The notes below the pieces were generated by a model that was given only the letters and a program-made list of their open reading frames with translations, ran no database searches and was not told the origin of the DNA. A stretch of DNA of 64,000 nt from Acanthosepion esculentum (taxonomy: Eukaryota > Mollusca > Cephalopoda > Sepiida > Sepiidae): contig OZ038507.1 of assembly GCA_964036315.1 (NCBI GenBank), forward strand, positions 58,450,502 through 58,514,501, given 5' to 3'. The translations under genes and the position numbers were made by a program. Within the stretch, counting starts at the first letter, position 1. Each line of letters starts with the position of its first letter. Of this stretch, positions 1 to 14,036 are shown one piece after another.

Positions 1-240
1 ATTACTACTGTTGCTTTGCCTGGTTTTGTCTTGCATATATATTGTTTTCTTAGTATTATTTTGCCTTGTTCTTTTCTTCCTTTTCTTATTGTTTATTGGA
101 AACGTTGAGCATTTTTTGCATTACTACTGTTGCTTTGCCTGGTTTTGTCTTGCATATATATTGTTTGCTTAGTATTATTTTCCCTTGTTCTTTTCTTCCT
201 TTTCTTATTGTTTATTGGAACCTTTGAGCATTTTTTGCAT

Positions 241-3200
241 TACTACTGTTGCTTTGCCTGGTTTTGTCTTGCATATATATTGTTTACTTAGTATTATTTT
301 GCCTTGTTCTTTTCTTCCTTTTCTTATTGTTTATTGGAAACGTTGAGCATTTTTTGCATTACTACTGTTGCTTTGCCTGGTTTTGTCTTGCATATATATT
401 GTTTGCTTAGTATTATTTTCCCTTGTTCTTTTCTTCCTTTTCTTATTGTTTATTGGAACCTTTGAGCATTTTTTGCATTACTACTGTTGCTTTGCCTGGT
501 TTTGTCTTGCATATATATTGTTTGCTTAGTATTATTTTGCCTTGTTCTTTTCTTCCTTTTCTTAATGTTTATTGGAAACTTTGAGCATTTTTTGCATTAC
601 TACTGTTGCTTTGCCTGGTTTTGTCTTGCATATATATTGTTTGCTTAGTATTATTTTGCCTTGTTCTTTTCTTCCTTTTCTTATTGTTTATTGGAACATT
701 TGAGCATTTTTTGCATTACTACTGTTGCTTTGCCTGGTTTTGTCTTGCATATATATTGTTTGCTTAGTATTATTTTGCCTTGTTCTTTTCTTCCTTTTCT
801 TATTGTTTATTGGAAACGTTGAGCATTTTTTGCATTACTACTGTTGCTTTGCCTGGTTTTGTCTTGCATATATATTGTTTGCTTAGTATTATTTTGCCTT
901 GTTCTTTTCTTCCTTTTCTTATTGTTTATTGGAAACGTTGAGCATTTTTGGCATTACTACTGTTGCTTTGCCTGGTTTTGTCTTGCATATATATTTTTTG
1001 CTTAGTATTATTTTGCCTTGTTCTTTTCTTCCTTTTCTTATTGTTTATTGGAAATTTTGAGCATTTTTTGCATTACTACTGTTGCTTTGCCTGGTTTTGT
1101 TTTGCATATATATTGTTTGCTTAGTATTATTTTGCCCTGTTCTTTTCTTCCTTTTCTTATTGTTTATTGGAAACGTTGAGCATTTTTTGCATTACTACTG
1201 TTGCTTTGCCTGGTTTTGTCTTGCATATATATTGTTTTCTTAGTATTATTTTGCCATGTTCTTTTCTTCCTTTTCTTATTGTTTATTGGAAACGTTGAGC
1301 ATTTTTTGCATTACTACTGTTGCTTTGCCTGGTTTTGTCTTGCATATATATTGTTTGCTTAGTATTATTTTCACTTGTTATTTTCTTCCTTTTCTTATTG
1401 TTTATTGGAACCTTTGAGCATTTTTTGCATTACTACTGTTGCTTTGCCTGGTTTTGTCTTGCATATATATTGTTTGCTTAGTATTATTTTGCCTTGTTCT
1501 TTTCTTCCCTTTCTTATTGTTTATTGGAAACTTTGAGCATTTTTTGCATTACTACTGTTGCTTTGCCTGGTTTTGTCTTGCATATATATTGTTTGCTTAG
1601 TAATTTTTTGCCTTGTTCTTTTCTTCCTTTTCTTATTGTTTATTGGAACCTTTGAGCATTTCTTGCATTACTACTGTTGCTTTGCCTGGTTTTGTCTTGC
1701 ATATATATTGTTTGCTTAGTATTATTTTGCCTTGTTCTTTTCTTCCTTTTCTTATTGTTTATTGGAACCTTTGAGCATTTCTTGCATTACTACTGTTGCT
1801 TTGCCTGGTTTTGTCTTGCATATATATTGTTTTCTTAGTATTATTTTGCCTTGTTCTTTTCTTCCTTTTCTTATTGTTTATTGGAAACTTTGAGCATTTC
1901 TTGCATTACTACTGTTGCTTTGCCTGGTTTTGTCTTGCATATATATTGTTTGCTTAGTATTATTTTGCCTTGTTCTTTTCTTCCTTTTCTTAATGTTTAT
2001 TGGAAACTTTGAGCATTTTTTGCATTACTACTGTTGCTTTGCCTGGTTTTGTCTTGCATATATATTGTTTTCTTAGTATTATTTTGCCTTGTTCTTTTCT
2101 TCCTTTTCTTATTGTTTATTGGAAACGTTGAGCATTTTTTGCATTACTACTGTTGCTTTGCCTGGTTTTGTCTTGCATATATATTGTTTGCTTAGTATTA
2201 TTTTCCCTTGTTCTTTTCTTCCTTTTCTTATTGTTTATTGGAACATTTGAGCATTTTTTGCATTACTACTGTAGCTTTGCCTGGTTTTGTCTTGCATATA
2301 TATTGTTTACTTAGTATTATTTTGCCTTGTTCTTTTCTTCCTTTTCTTATTGTTTATTGGAAACGTTGAGCATTTTTTGCATTACTACTGTTGCTTTGCC
2401 TGGTTTTGTCTTGCATATATATTGTTTGCTTAGTATTATTTTCCTTGTTCTTTTCTTCCTTTTCTTATTGTTTATTGGAACCTTTGAGCATTTTTTGCAT
2501 TACTACTGTTGCTTTGCCTGGTTTTGTCTTGCATATATATTGTTTGCTTAGTATTATTTTGCCTTGTTCTTTTCTTCCTTTTCTTAATGTTTATTGGAAA
2601 CTTTGAGCATTTTTTGCATTACTACTGTTGCTTTGCCTGGTTTTGTCTTGCATATATATTGTTTGCTTAGTATTATTTTGCCTTGTTCTTTTCTTCCTTT
2701 TCTTATTGTTTATTGGAACATTTGAGCATTTTTTGCATTACTACTGTTGCTTTGCCTGGTTTTGTCTTGCATATATATTGTTTGCTTAGTATTATTTTGC
2801 CTTGTTCTTTTCTTCCTTTTCTTATTGTTTATTGGAAACGTTGAGCATTTTTTGCATTACTACTGTTGCTTTGCCTGGTTTTGTCTTGCATATATATTGT
2901 TTGCTTAGTATTATTTTGCCTTGTTCTTTTCTTCCTTTTCTTATTGTTTATTGGAAACGTTGAGCATTTTTGGCATTACTACTGTTGCTTTGCCTGGTTT
3001 TGTCTTGCATATATATTTTTTGCTTAGTATTATTTTGCCTTGTTCTTTTCTTCCTTTTCTTATTGTTTATTGGAAATTTTGAGCATTTTTTGCATTACTA
3101 CTGTTGCTTTGCCTGGTTTTGTTTTGCATATATATTGTTTGCTTAGTATTATTTTGCCCTGTCCTTTTCTTCCTTTTCTTATTGTTTATTGGAAACGTTG

Positions 3201-3640
3201 AGCATTTTTTGCATTACTACTGTTGCTTTGCCTGGTTTTGTCTTGCATATATATTGTTTTCTTAGTATTATTTTGCCATGTTCTTTTCTTCCTTTTCTTA
3301 TTGTTTATTGGAAACGTTGAGCATTTTTTGCATTACTACTGTTGCTTTGCCTGGTTTTGTCTTGCATATATATTGTTTGCTTAGTATTATTTTCACTTGT
3401 TATTTTCTTCCTTTTCTTATTGTTTATTGGAACCTTTGAGCATTTTTTGCATTACTACTGTTGCTTTGCCTGGTTTTGTCTTGCATATATATTGTTTGCT
3501 TAGTATTATTTTGCCTTGTTCTTTTCTTCCCTTTCTTATTGTTTATTGGAAACTTTGAGCATTTTTTGCATTACTACTGTTGCTTTGCCTGGTTTTGTCT
3601 TGCATATATATTGTTTGCTTAGTAATTTTTTGCCTTGTTC
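241..3640 (+). repeat. Higher-order repeat, 17 monomers, period 2022-2023 bp
   Basis: Rare variants recur at a fixed offset. TGTTTACTTA is at 281 and 2304 (offset 2023). After a 1-bp deletion near 2443 the offset becomes 2022: CTTAATG at 561 and 2583, the TTTTTGGC variant at 941 and 2963, AGTAATTTTTTG at 1599 and 3621. A 17-monomer block was therefore duplicated in tandem. The second copy stops matching after about 3690, where the first copy carries extra CATTTCTTGC units. Confidence 0.85.
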
Positions 3641-4739
3641 TTTTCTTCCTTTTCTTATTGTTTATTGGAACCTTTGAGCATTTCTTGCATTACTACTGTT
3701 GCTTTGCCTGGTTTTGTCTTGCATATATATTGTTTGCTTAGTATTATTTTGCCTTGTTCTTTTCTTCCTTTTCTTATTGTTTATTGGAACCTTTGAGCAT
3801 TTTTTGCATTACTACTGTTGCTTTGCCTGGTTTTGTCTTGCATATATATTGTTTGCTTAGTATTATTTTGCTTTGTTCTTTTCTTCCTTTTCTTATTGTT
3901 TATTGGAAACTTTGAGCATTTTTTGCATTACTACTGTTGCTTTGCCTGGCTTTGTCTTGCATATATATTGTTTGCTTAGTATTATTTTGCCTTGTTCTTT
4001 TCTTCCTTTTCTTATTGTTTATTGGAAACTTTGAGCATTTTTTGCATTACTACTGTTGCTTGGCCTGGTTTTGTCTTGCATATATATTGTTTCCTTAGTA
4101 TTATTTTGCTTTGTTCTTTTCTTCCTTTTCTTATTGTTTATTGGAAACTTTGAGCATTTTTTGCATTACTACTGTTGCTTTGCCTGGTTTTGTCTTGCAT
4201 ATATATTGTTTGCTTAGTATTATTTTGCCTTGTTCTTTTCTTCCTTTTCTTATTGTTTATTGGAACGTTTGAGCATTTTTTGCATTACTACTGTTGCTTT
4301 GCCTGGTTTTGTCTTGCATATATATTGTTTGCTTAGTATTATTTTGCTTTGTTCTTTTCTTCCTTTTCTTATTGTTTATTGGAAACTTTGAGCATTTTTT
4401 GCATTACTACTGTTGCTTTGCCTGGTTTTGTCTTGCATATATATTGTTTGCTTAGTATTATTTTGCCTTGTTCTTTTCTTCCTTTTCTTATTGTTTATTG
4501 GAAACGTTGAGCATTTTTTGCATTACTACTGTTGCTTTGCCTGGTTTTGTCTTGCATATATATTGTTTGCTTAGTATTATTTTGCCTTGTTCTTTTCTTC
4601 CTTTTCTTATTGTTTATTGGAAACGTTGAGCATTTTTGGCATTACTACTGTTGCTTTGCCTGGTTTTGTCTTGCATATATATTGTTTGCTTAGTATTATT
4701 TTGCCTTGTTCTTTTCTTCCTTTTCTTATTGTTTATTGG

Positions 4740-7700
4740 AAACTTTGAATATTTTTTGCATTACTACTGTTGCTTTGCCTGGTTTTGTCTTGCATATATA
4801 TTGTTTGCTTAGTATTATTTTGCCTTGTTCTTTTCTTCCTTTTCTTATTGTTTATTGGAAACGTTGAGCATTTTTTGCATTACTACTGTTGCTTTGCCTG
4901 GTTTTGTCTTGCATATATATTGTTTTCTTAGTATTATTTTGCCATGTACTTTTCTTCCTTTTCTTATTGTTTATTGGAAACGTTGAGCATTTTTTGCATT
5001 ACTACTGTTGCTTTGCCTGGTTTTGTCTTGCATATATATTGTTTGCTTAGTATTATTTTCACTTGTTCTTTTCTTCCTTTTCTTATTGTTTATTGGAACC
5101 TTTGAGCATTTTTTGCATTACTACTGTTGCTTTGCCTGGTTTTGTCTTGCATATATATTGTTTGCTTAGTATTATTTTGCCTTGTTCTTTTCTTCCTTTT
5201 CTTATTGTTTATTGGAAACTTTGAGCATTTTTTGCATTACTACTGTTGCTCTGCCTGGTTTTGTCTTGCATATATATTGTTTGCTTAGTATTATTTTGCC
5301 TTGTTCTTTTCTTCCTTTTCTTATTGTTTATTGGAACCTTTGAGCATTTCTTGCATTACTACTGTTGCTTTGCCTGGTTTTGTCTTGCATATATATTGTT
5401 TGCTTAGTATTATTTTGCCTTGTTCTTTTCTTCCTTTTCTTATTGTTTATTGGAACCTTTGAGCATTTTTTGCATAACTACTGTTGCTTTGCCTGGTTTT
5501 GTCTTGCATATATATTGTTTGCTTAGTATTATTTTGCTTTGTTCTTTTCTTCCTTTTCTTATTGTTTATTGGAACCTTTGAGCATTTTTTGCATTACTAC
5601 TGTTGCTTTGCCTGGTTTTGTCTTGCATATATATTGTTTGCTTAGTATTATTTTGCTTTGTTCTTTTCTTCCTTTTCTTATTGTTTATTGGAAACTTTGA
5701 GCAATTTTTGCATTACTACTGTTGCTTTGCCTGGTTTTGTCTTGCATATATATTGTTTGCTTAGTATTATTTTGCCTTGTTCTTTTCTTCCTTTTCTTAT
5801 TGTTTAATGGAACCTTTGAGCATTTTTTGCATTACTACTGTTGCTTTGCCTGGTTTTGTCTTGAATATATATTGTTTGCTTAGTATTATTTTGCTTTGTT
5901 CTTTTCTTCCTTTTCTTATTGTTTATTGGAAACTTTGAGCATTTTTTGCATTACTACTGTTGCTTTGCCTGGTTTTGTCTTGCATATATATTGTTTGCTT
6001 AGTATTATTTTGCCTTGTTCTTTTCTTCCTTTTCTTATTGTTTATTGGAAACTTTGAGCATTTTTTGCATTACTACTGTTGCTTTGCCTGGTTTTGTCTT
6101 GCATATATATTGTTTGCTTAGTATTATTTTGCTTTGTTCTTTTCTTCCTTTTCTTATTGTTTATTGGAAACTTTGAGCATTTTTTGCATTACTACTGTTG
6201 CTTTGCCTGGTTTTGTCTTGCATATATATTGTTTGCTTAGTAATTTTTTGCCTTGTTCTTTTCTTCCTTTTCTTATTGTTTATTGGAACCTTTGAGCATT
6301 TCTTGCATTACTACTGTTGCTTTGCCTGGTTTTGTCTTGCATATATATTGTTTGCTTAGTATTATTTTGCCTTGTTCTTTTCTTCCTTTTCTTATTGTTT
6401 ATTGGAACCTTTGAGCATTTTTTGCATTACTACTGTTGCTTTGCCTGGTTTTGTCTTGCATATATATTGTTTGCTTAGTATTATTTTGCTTTGTTCTTTT
6501 CTTCCTTTTCTTATTGTTTATTGGAAACTTTGAGCATTTTTTGCATTACTACTGTTGCTTTGCCTGGCTTTGTCTTGCATATATATTGTTTGCTTAGTAT
6601 TATTTTGCCTTGTTCTTTTCTTCCTTTTCTTATTGTTTATTGGAAACTTTGAGCATTTTTTGCATTACTACTGTTGCTTGGCCTGGTTTTGTCTTGCATA
6701 TATATTGTTTCCTTAGTATTATTTTGCTTTGTTCTTTTCTTCCTTTTCTTATTGTTTATTGGAAACTTTGAGCATTTTTTGCATTACTACTGTTGCTTTG
6801 CCTGGTTTTGTCTTGCATATATATTGTTTGCTTAGTATTATTTTGCCTTGTTCTTTTCTTCCTTTTCTTATTGTTTATTGGAACCTTTGAGCATTTTTTG
6901 CATTACTACTGTTGCTTTGCCTGGTTTTGTCTTGCATATATATTGTTTGCTTAGTATTATTTTGCTTTGTTCTTTTCTTCCTTTTCTTATTGTTTATTGG
7001 AAACTTTGAGCATTTTTTGCATTACTACTGTTGCTTTGCCTGGTTTTGTCTTGCATATATATTGTTTGCTTAGTAATTTTTTGCCTTGTTCTTTTCTTCC
7101 TTTTCTTATTGTTTATTGGAACCTTTGAGCATTTCTTGCATTACTACTGTTGCTTTGCCTGGTTTTGTCTTGCATATATATTGTTTGCTTAGTATTATTT
7201 TGCCTTGTTCTTTTCTTCCTTTTCTTATTGTTTATTGGAACCTTTGAGCATTTTTTGCATTACTACTGTTGCTTTGCCTGGTTTTGTCTTGCATATATAT
7301 TGTTTGCTTAGTATTATTTTGCTTTGTTCTTTTCTTCCTTTTCTTATTGTTTATTGGAAACTTTGAGCATTTTTTGCATTACTACTGTTGCTTTGCCTGG
7401 CTTTGTCTTGCATATATATTGTTTGCTTAGTATTATTTTGCCTTGTTCTTTTCTTCCTTTTCTTATTGTTTATTGGAAACTTTGAGCATTTTTTGCATTA
7501 CTACTGTTGCTTGGCCTGGTTTTGTCTTGCATATATATTGTTTCCTTAGTATTATTTTGCTTTGTTCTTTTCTTCCTTTTCTTATTGTTTATTGGAAACT
7601 TTGAACATTTTTTGCGTTACTACTGTTGCTTTGCCTGGTTTTGTCTTGCATATATATTGTTTGCTTAGTATTATTTTGCCTTGTTCTTTTCTTCCTTTTC

Positions 7701-9520
7701 TTATTGTTTATTGGAACCTTTGAGCATTTTTTGCATTACTACTGTTGCTTTGCCTGGTTTTGTCTTGCATATATATTGTTTGCTTAGTATTATTTTGCTT
7801 TGTTCTTTTCTTCCTTTTCTTATTGTTTATTGGAAACTTTGAGCATTTTTTGCATTACTACTGTTGCTTTGCCTGGTTTTGTCTTGCATATATATTGTTT
7901 GCTTAGTATTATTTTGCCTTGTTCTTTTCTTCCTTTTCTTATTGTTTATTGGAAACGTTGAGCATTTTTTGCATTACTACTGTTGCTTTGCCTGGTTTTG
8001 TCTTGCATATATATTGTTTGCTTAGTATTATTTTGCCTTGTTCTTTTCTTCCTTTTCTTATTGTTTATTGGAAACGTTGAGCATTTTTGGCATTACTACT
8101 GTTGCTTTGCCTGGTTTTGTCTTGCATATATATTGTTTGCTTAGTATTATTTTGCCTTGTTCTTTTCTTCCTTTTCTTATTGTTTATTGGAGACTTTGAA
8201 TATTTTTTGCATTAGTACTGTTGCTTTGCCTGGTTTTGTCTTGCATATATATTGTTTGCTTAGTATTATTTTGCCTTGTTCTTTTCTTCCTTTTCTTATT
8301 GTTTATTGGAAACGTTGAGCATTTTTTGCATTACTACTGTTGCTTTGCCTGGTTTTGTCTTGCATATATATTGTTTTCTTAGTATTATTTTGCCATGTTC
8401 TTTTCTTCCTTTTCTTATTGTTTATTGGAAACGTTGAGCATTTTTTGCATTACTACTGTTGCTTTGCCTGGTTTTGTCGCACATATATATTGTTTGCTTA
8501 GTATTATTTTCACTTGTTCTTTTCTTCCTTTTCTTATTGTTTATTGGAACCTTTGAGCATTTTTTGCATTACTACTGTTGCTTTGCCTGGTTTTGTCTTG
8601 CATATATATTGTTTGCTTAGTATTATTTTGCCTTGTTCTTTTCTTCCTTTTCTTATTGTTTATTGGAAACTTTGAGCATTTTTTGCATTACTACTGTTGC
8701 TCTGCCTGGTTTTGTCTTGCATATATATTGTTTGCTTAGTATTATTTTGCCTTGTTCTTTTCTTCCTTTTCTTATTGTTTATTGGAACCTTTGAGCATTT
8801 CTTGCATTACTACTGTTGCTTTGCCTGGTTTTGTCTTGCATATATATTGTTTGCTTAGTATTATTTTGCCTTGTTCTTTTCTTCCTTTTCTTATTGTTTA
8901 TTGGAACCATTGAGCATTTTTTGCATAACTACTGTTGCTTTGCCTGGTTTTGTCTTGCATATATATTGTTTGCTTAGTATTATTTTGCTTTGTTCTTTTC
9001 TTCCTTTTCTTATTGTTTATTGGAACCTTTGAGCATTTTTTGCATTACTACTGTTGCTTTGCCTGGTTTTGTCTTGCATATATATTGTTTGCTTAGTATT
9101 ATTTTGCTTTGTTCTTTTCTTCCTTTTCTTATTGTTTATTGGAAACTTTGAGCAATTTTTGCATTACTACTGTTGCTTTGCCTGGTTTTGTCTTGCATAT
9201 ATATTGTTTGCTTAGTATTATTTTGCCTTGTTCTTTTCTTCCTTTTCTTATTGTTTAATGGAACCTTTGAGCATTTTTTACATTACTACTGTTGCTTTGC
9301 CTGGTTTTGTCTTGAATATATATTGTTTGCTTAGTATTATTTTGCTTTGTTCTTTTCTTCCTTTTCTTATTGTTTATTGGAAACTTTGAGCATTTTTTGC
9401 ATTACTACTGTTGCTTTGCCTGGTTTTGTCTTGCATATATATTGTTTGCTTAGTATTATTTTGCCTTGTTCTTTTCTTCCTTTTCTTATTGTTTATTGGA
9501 AACTTTGAGCATTTTTTGCA
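4740..9520 (+). repeat. Higher-order repeat, 29 monomers, period 3451 bp
   Basis: The unusual CTTTGAAT unit is at 4743 and 8194, GCAATTTTTG at 5701 and 9152, and CTTGAATATA at about 5860 and 9311. All are offset by 3451 bp, which is 29 x 119. The roughly 1.3 kb starting at 4740 is the clearest shared part. The region between the copies contains a younger 7-monomer duplication. Confidence 0.8.
6240..7905 (+). repeat. Tandem duplication of 7 monomers, 833 bp
   Basis: AGTAATTTTTTGCC is at 6239 and 7072, and the rare GCCTGGCTTTG variant is at 6562 and 7395. Both offsets are 833 bp, which is 7 x 119. The same GCCTGGC unit is also at 3944, 22 monomers (2618 bp) before 6562, so the block had an older copy upstream. 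Confidence 0.8.
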
Positions 9521-11189
9521 TTACTACTGTTGCTTTGCCTGGTTTTGTCTTGCATATATATTGTTTGCTTAGTATTATTTTGCTTTGTTCTTTTCTTCCT
9601 TTTCTTATTGTTTATTGGAAACTTTGAGCATTTTTTGCATTACTACTGTTGCTTTGCCTGGTTTTGTCTTGCATATATATTGTTTGCTTAGTATTATTTT
9701 GCCTTGTTCTTTTCTTCCTTTTCTTATTGTTTATTGGAAACTTTGAGCATTTTTTGCATTACTACTGTTCCTTTGCCTGGTTTTGTCTTGCATATATATT
9801 GTTTGCTTAGTATTATTTTGCCTTGTTCTTTTCTTCCTTTTCTTATTGTTTATTGGAAACGTTGAGCATTTTTTGCATTACTACTGTTGCTTTGCCTGGT
9901 TTTGTCTTGCATATATATTGTTTGCTTAGTATTATTTTGCCTTGTTCTTTTCTTCCTTTTCTTATTGTTTATTGGAACCTTTGAGCATTTTTTGCATTAC
10001 TAGTGTTGCTTTGCCTGGTTTTGTCTTGCATATATATTGTTTGCTTAGTATTATTTTGCTTTGTTCTTTTCTTCCTTTTCTTATTGTTTATTGGAAACTT
10101 TGAGCATTTTTTGCATTACTACTGTTGCTTTGCCTGGTTTTGTCTTGCATATATATTGTTTGCTTAGTATTATTTTGCCTTGTTCTTTTCTTCCTTTTCT
10201 TATTGTTTATTGGAAACTTTGAGCATTTTTTGCATTACTACTGTTGCTTTGCCTGGTTTTGTCTTGCATATATATTGTTTGCTTAGTATTATTTTGCTTT
10301 GTTCTTTTCTTCCTTTTCTTATTGTTTATTGGAAACTTTGAGCATTTTTTGCATTACTACTGTTGCTTTGCCTGGTTTTGTCTTGCATATATATTGTTTG
10401 CTTAGTATTATTTTGCCTTGTTCTTTTCTTCCTTTTCTTATTGTTTATTGGAAACGTTGAGCATTTTTTGCATTACTACTGTTGCTTTGCCTGGTTTTGT
10501 CTTGCATATATATTGTTTGCTTAGTATTATTTTGCCTTGTTCTTTTCTTCCTTTTCTTATTGTTTATTGGAACCTTTGAGCATTTTTTGCATTACTACTG
10601 TTGCTTTGCCTGGTTTTGTCTTGCATATATATTGTTTGCTTAGTATTATTTTGCCTTGTTCTTTTTTTCCTTTTCTTATTGTTTATTGGAACCTTTGAGC
10701 ATTTTTTGCATTACTACTGTTGCTTTGCCGGGTTTTGTCATGCATATATATTGTTTGCTTAGTATTATTTTGCCTTGTTCTTTTCTTCCTTTTCTTATTG
10801 TTTATTGGAAACTGAGCATTTTTTGCATTACTACTGTTGCTTTGCCTGGTTTTGTCTTGCATATATATTGTTTGCTTAGTATTATTTTGCCTTGTTCTTT
10901 TCTTCCTTTTCTTATTGTTTATTGGAAACTTTGAGCATTTCTGCATTACTACTGTTGCTTTGCCTGGTTTTGTCTTGCATATATATTGTTTGCTTAGTAT
11001 TATTTTCCCTTGTTCTTTTCTTCTTTTTCTTATTGTTTATTCGAAACTTTGAGCATTTCTGCATTACTACTGTTGCTTTGCCTGGTTTTGTCTTGCATAT
11101 ATATTGTTTGCTTAGTATTATTTTGCCTTGTTCTTTTCTTCCTTTTCTTATTGTTTATTGGAAACGTTGAGCATTTTTTGCATTACTAC

Positions 11190-13567
11190 TGTTGCTTTGC
11201 CTGGTTTTGTCTTGCATATATATTGTTTGCTTAGTATTATTTTGCCTTGTTCTTTTCTTCCTTTTCTTATTGTTTATTGGAAACTTTGAGCCTTTCTGCA
11301 TTACTACTGTTGCTTTGCCTGGTTTTGTCTTGCATATATATTGTTTGCTTAGTATTATTTTGCCTTGTTCTTTTCTTCCTTTTCTTATTGTTTAATGGAA
11401 CCTTTGAGCATTTTTTGCATTACTACTGTTGCTTTGCCTGGTTTTGTCTTGAATATATATTGTTTGCTTAGTATTATTTTGCTTTGTTCTTTTCTTCCTT
11501 TTCTTATTGTTTATTGGAAACTTTGAGCATTTTTTGCATTACTACTGTTGCTTTGCCTGGTTTTGTCTTGCATATATATTGTTTGCTTAGTATTATTTTG
11601 CTTTGTTCTTTTCTTCCTTTTCTTATTGTTTATTGGAAACTTTGAGCATTTTTTGCATTACTACTGTTGCTTTGCCTGGTTTTGTCTTGCATATATATTG
11701 TTTGCTTAGTATTATTTTGCCTTGTTCTTTTCTTGCTTTTCTTATTGTTTATTGGAAACTTTGAGCATTTTTTGCATTACTACTGTTGCTTTGCCTGGTT
11801 TTGTCTTGCATATATATTGTTTGCTTAGTATTATTTTGCCTTGTTCTTTTCTTCCTTTTCTTATTGTTTATTGGAACCTTTGAGCATTTTTTGCATTACT
11901 ACTGTTGCTTTGCCTGGTTTTGTCTTGCATATATATTGTTTGCTTAGTATTATTTTGCCTTGTTCTTTTCTTCCTTTTCTTATTGTTTATTGGAACCTTT
12001 GAGCATTTTTTGCATTACTAGTGTTGCTTTGCCTGGTTTTGTCTTGCATATATATTGTTTGCTTAGTATTATTTTGCTTTGTTCTTTTCTTCCTTTTCTT
12101 ATTGTTTATTGGAAACTTTGAGCATTTTTTGCATTACTACTGTTGCTTTGCCTGGTTTTGTCTTGCATATATATTGTTTGCTTAGTATTATTTTGCCTTG
12201 TTCTTTTCTTCCTTTTCTTATTGTTTATTGGAAACTTTGAGCATTTTTTGCATTACTACTGTTGCTTTGCCTGGTTTTGTCTTGCATATATATTGTTTGC
12301 TTAGTATTATTTTGCCTTGTTCTTTTCTTCCTTTTCTTATTGTTTATTGGAAACGTTGAGCATTTTTTGCATTACTACTGTTGCTTTGCCTGGTTTTGTC
12401 TTGCATATATATTGTTTGCTTAGTATTATTTTGCCTTGTTCTTTTCTTCCTTTTCTTATTGTTTATTGGAAACTTTGAGCCTTTCTGCATTACTACTGTT
12501 GCTTTGCCTGGTTTTGTCTTGCATATATATTGTTTGCTTAGTATTATTTTGCCTTGTTCTTTTCTTCCTTTTCTTATTGTTTAATGGAACCTTTGAGCAT
12601 TTTTTGCATTACTACTGTTGCTTTGCCTGGTTTTGTCTTGAATATATATTGTTTGCTTAGTATTATTTTGCTTTGTTCTTTTCTTCCTTTTCTTATTGTT
12701 TATTGGAAACTTTGAGCATTTTTTGCATTACTACTGTTGCTTTGCCTGGTTTTGTCTTGCATATATATTGTTTGCTTAGTATTATTTTGCTTTGTTCTTT
12801 TCTTCCTTTTCTTATTGTTTATTGGAAACTTTGAGCATTTTTTGCATTACTACTGTTGCTTTGCCTGGTTTTGTCTTGCATATATATTGTTTGCTTAGTA
12901 TTATTTTGCCTTGTTCTTTTCTTGCTTTTCTTATTGTTTATTGGAAACTTTGAGCATTTTTTGCATTACTACTGTTGCTTTGCCTGGTTTTGTCTTGCAT
13001 ATATATTGTTTGCTTAGTATTATTTTGCCTTGTTCTTTTCTTCCTTTTCTTATTGTTTATTGGAACCTTTGAGCATTTTTTGCATTACTACTGTTGCTTT
13101 GCCTGGTTTTGTCTTGCATATATATTGTTTGCTTAGTATTATTTTGCCTTGTTCTTTTCTTCCTTTTCTTATTGTTTATTGGAACCTTTGAGCATTTTTT
13201 GCATTACTAGTGTTGCTTTGCCTGGTTTTGTCTTGCATATATATTGTTTGCTTAGTATTATTTTGCTTTGTTCTTTTCTTCCTTTTCTTATTGTTTATTG
13301 GAAACTTTGAGCATTTTTTGCATTACTACTGTTGCTTTGCCTGGTTTTGTCTTGCATATATATTGTTTGCTTAGTATTATTTTGCCTTGTTCTTTTCTTC
13401 CTTTTCTTATTGTTTATTGGAAACTTTGAGCATTTTTTGCATTACTACTGTTGCTTTGCCTGGTTTTGTCTTGCATATATATTGTTTGCTTAGTATTATT
13501 TTGCTTTGTTCTTTTCTTCCTTTTCTTATTGTTTATTGGAAACTTTGAGCATTTTTTGCATTACTAC
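11190..13567 (+). repeat. Tandem duplication of 10 monomers, 1189 bp
   Basis: The TCTTGC variant of the polypyrimidine tract is at 11731 and 12920, and the TTACTAGTGTTGC variant has its GTG at 12021 and 13210. Both are offset by 1189 bp. The unit holds nine 119-bp monomers and one 118-bp monomer, and the two copies lie directly side by side. Confidence 0.8.
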
Positions 13568-14036
13568 TGTTGCTTTGCCTGGTTTTGTCTTGCATATATA
13601 TTGTTTGCTTAGTATTATTTTGCCTTGTTCTTTTCTTCCTTTTCTTATTGTTTATTGGAAACTTTGAGCATTTTTTGCATTACTACTGTTGCTTTGCCTG
13701 GTTTTGTCTTGCATATATATTGTTTGCTTAGTATTATTTTGCCTTGTTCTTTTCTTCCTTTTCTTATTGTTTATTGGAACCTTTGAGCATTTTTTGCATT
13801 ACTACTGTTGCTTTGCCTGGTTTTGTCTTGCATATATATTGTTTGCTTAGTATTATTTTGCCTTGTTATTTTCTTCCTTTTCTTATTGTTTATTGGAACC
13901 TTTGAGCATTTTTTGCATTACTACTGTTGCTTTGCCTGGTTTTGTCATGCATATATATTGTTTGCTTAGTATTATTTTGCCTTGTTCTTTTCTTATTGTT
14001 TATTGGAAACTTTGAGCATTTTTTGCATTACTACTG

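Noticed and set aside
10683..10946. Minus-strand Lys/Arg/Asn-rich frame
   Set aside because: It is only the complement of three satellite monomers kept open by local variants. The same applies to 40659-40844.
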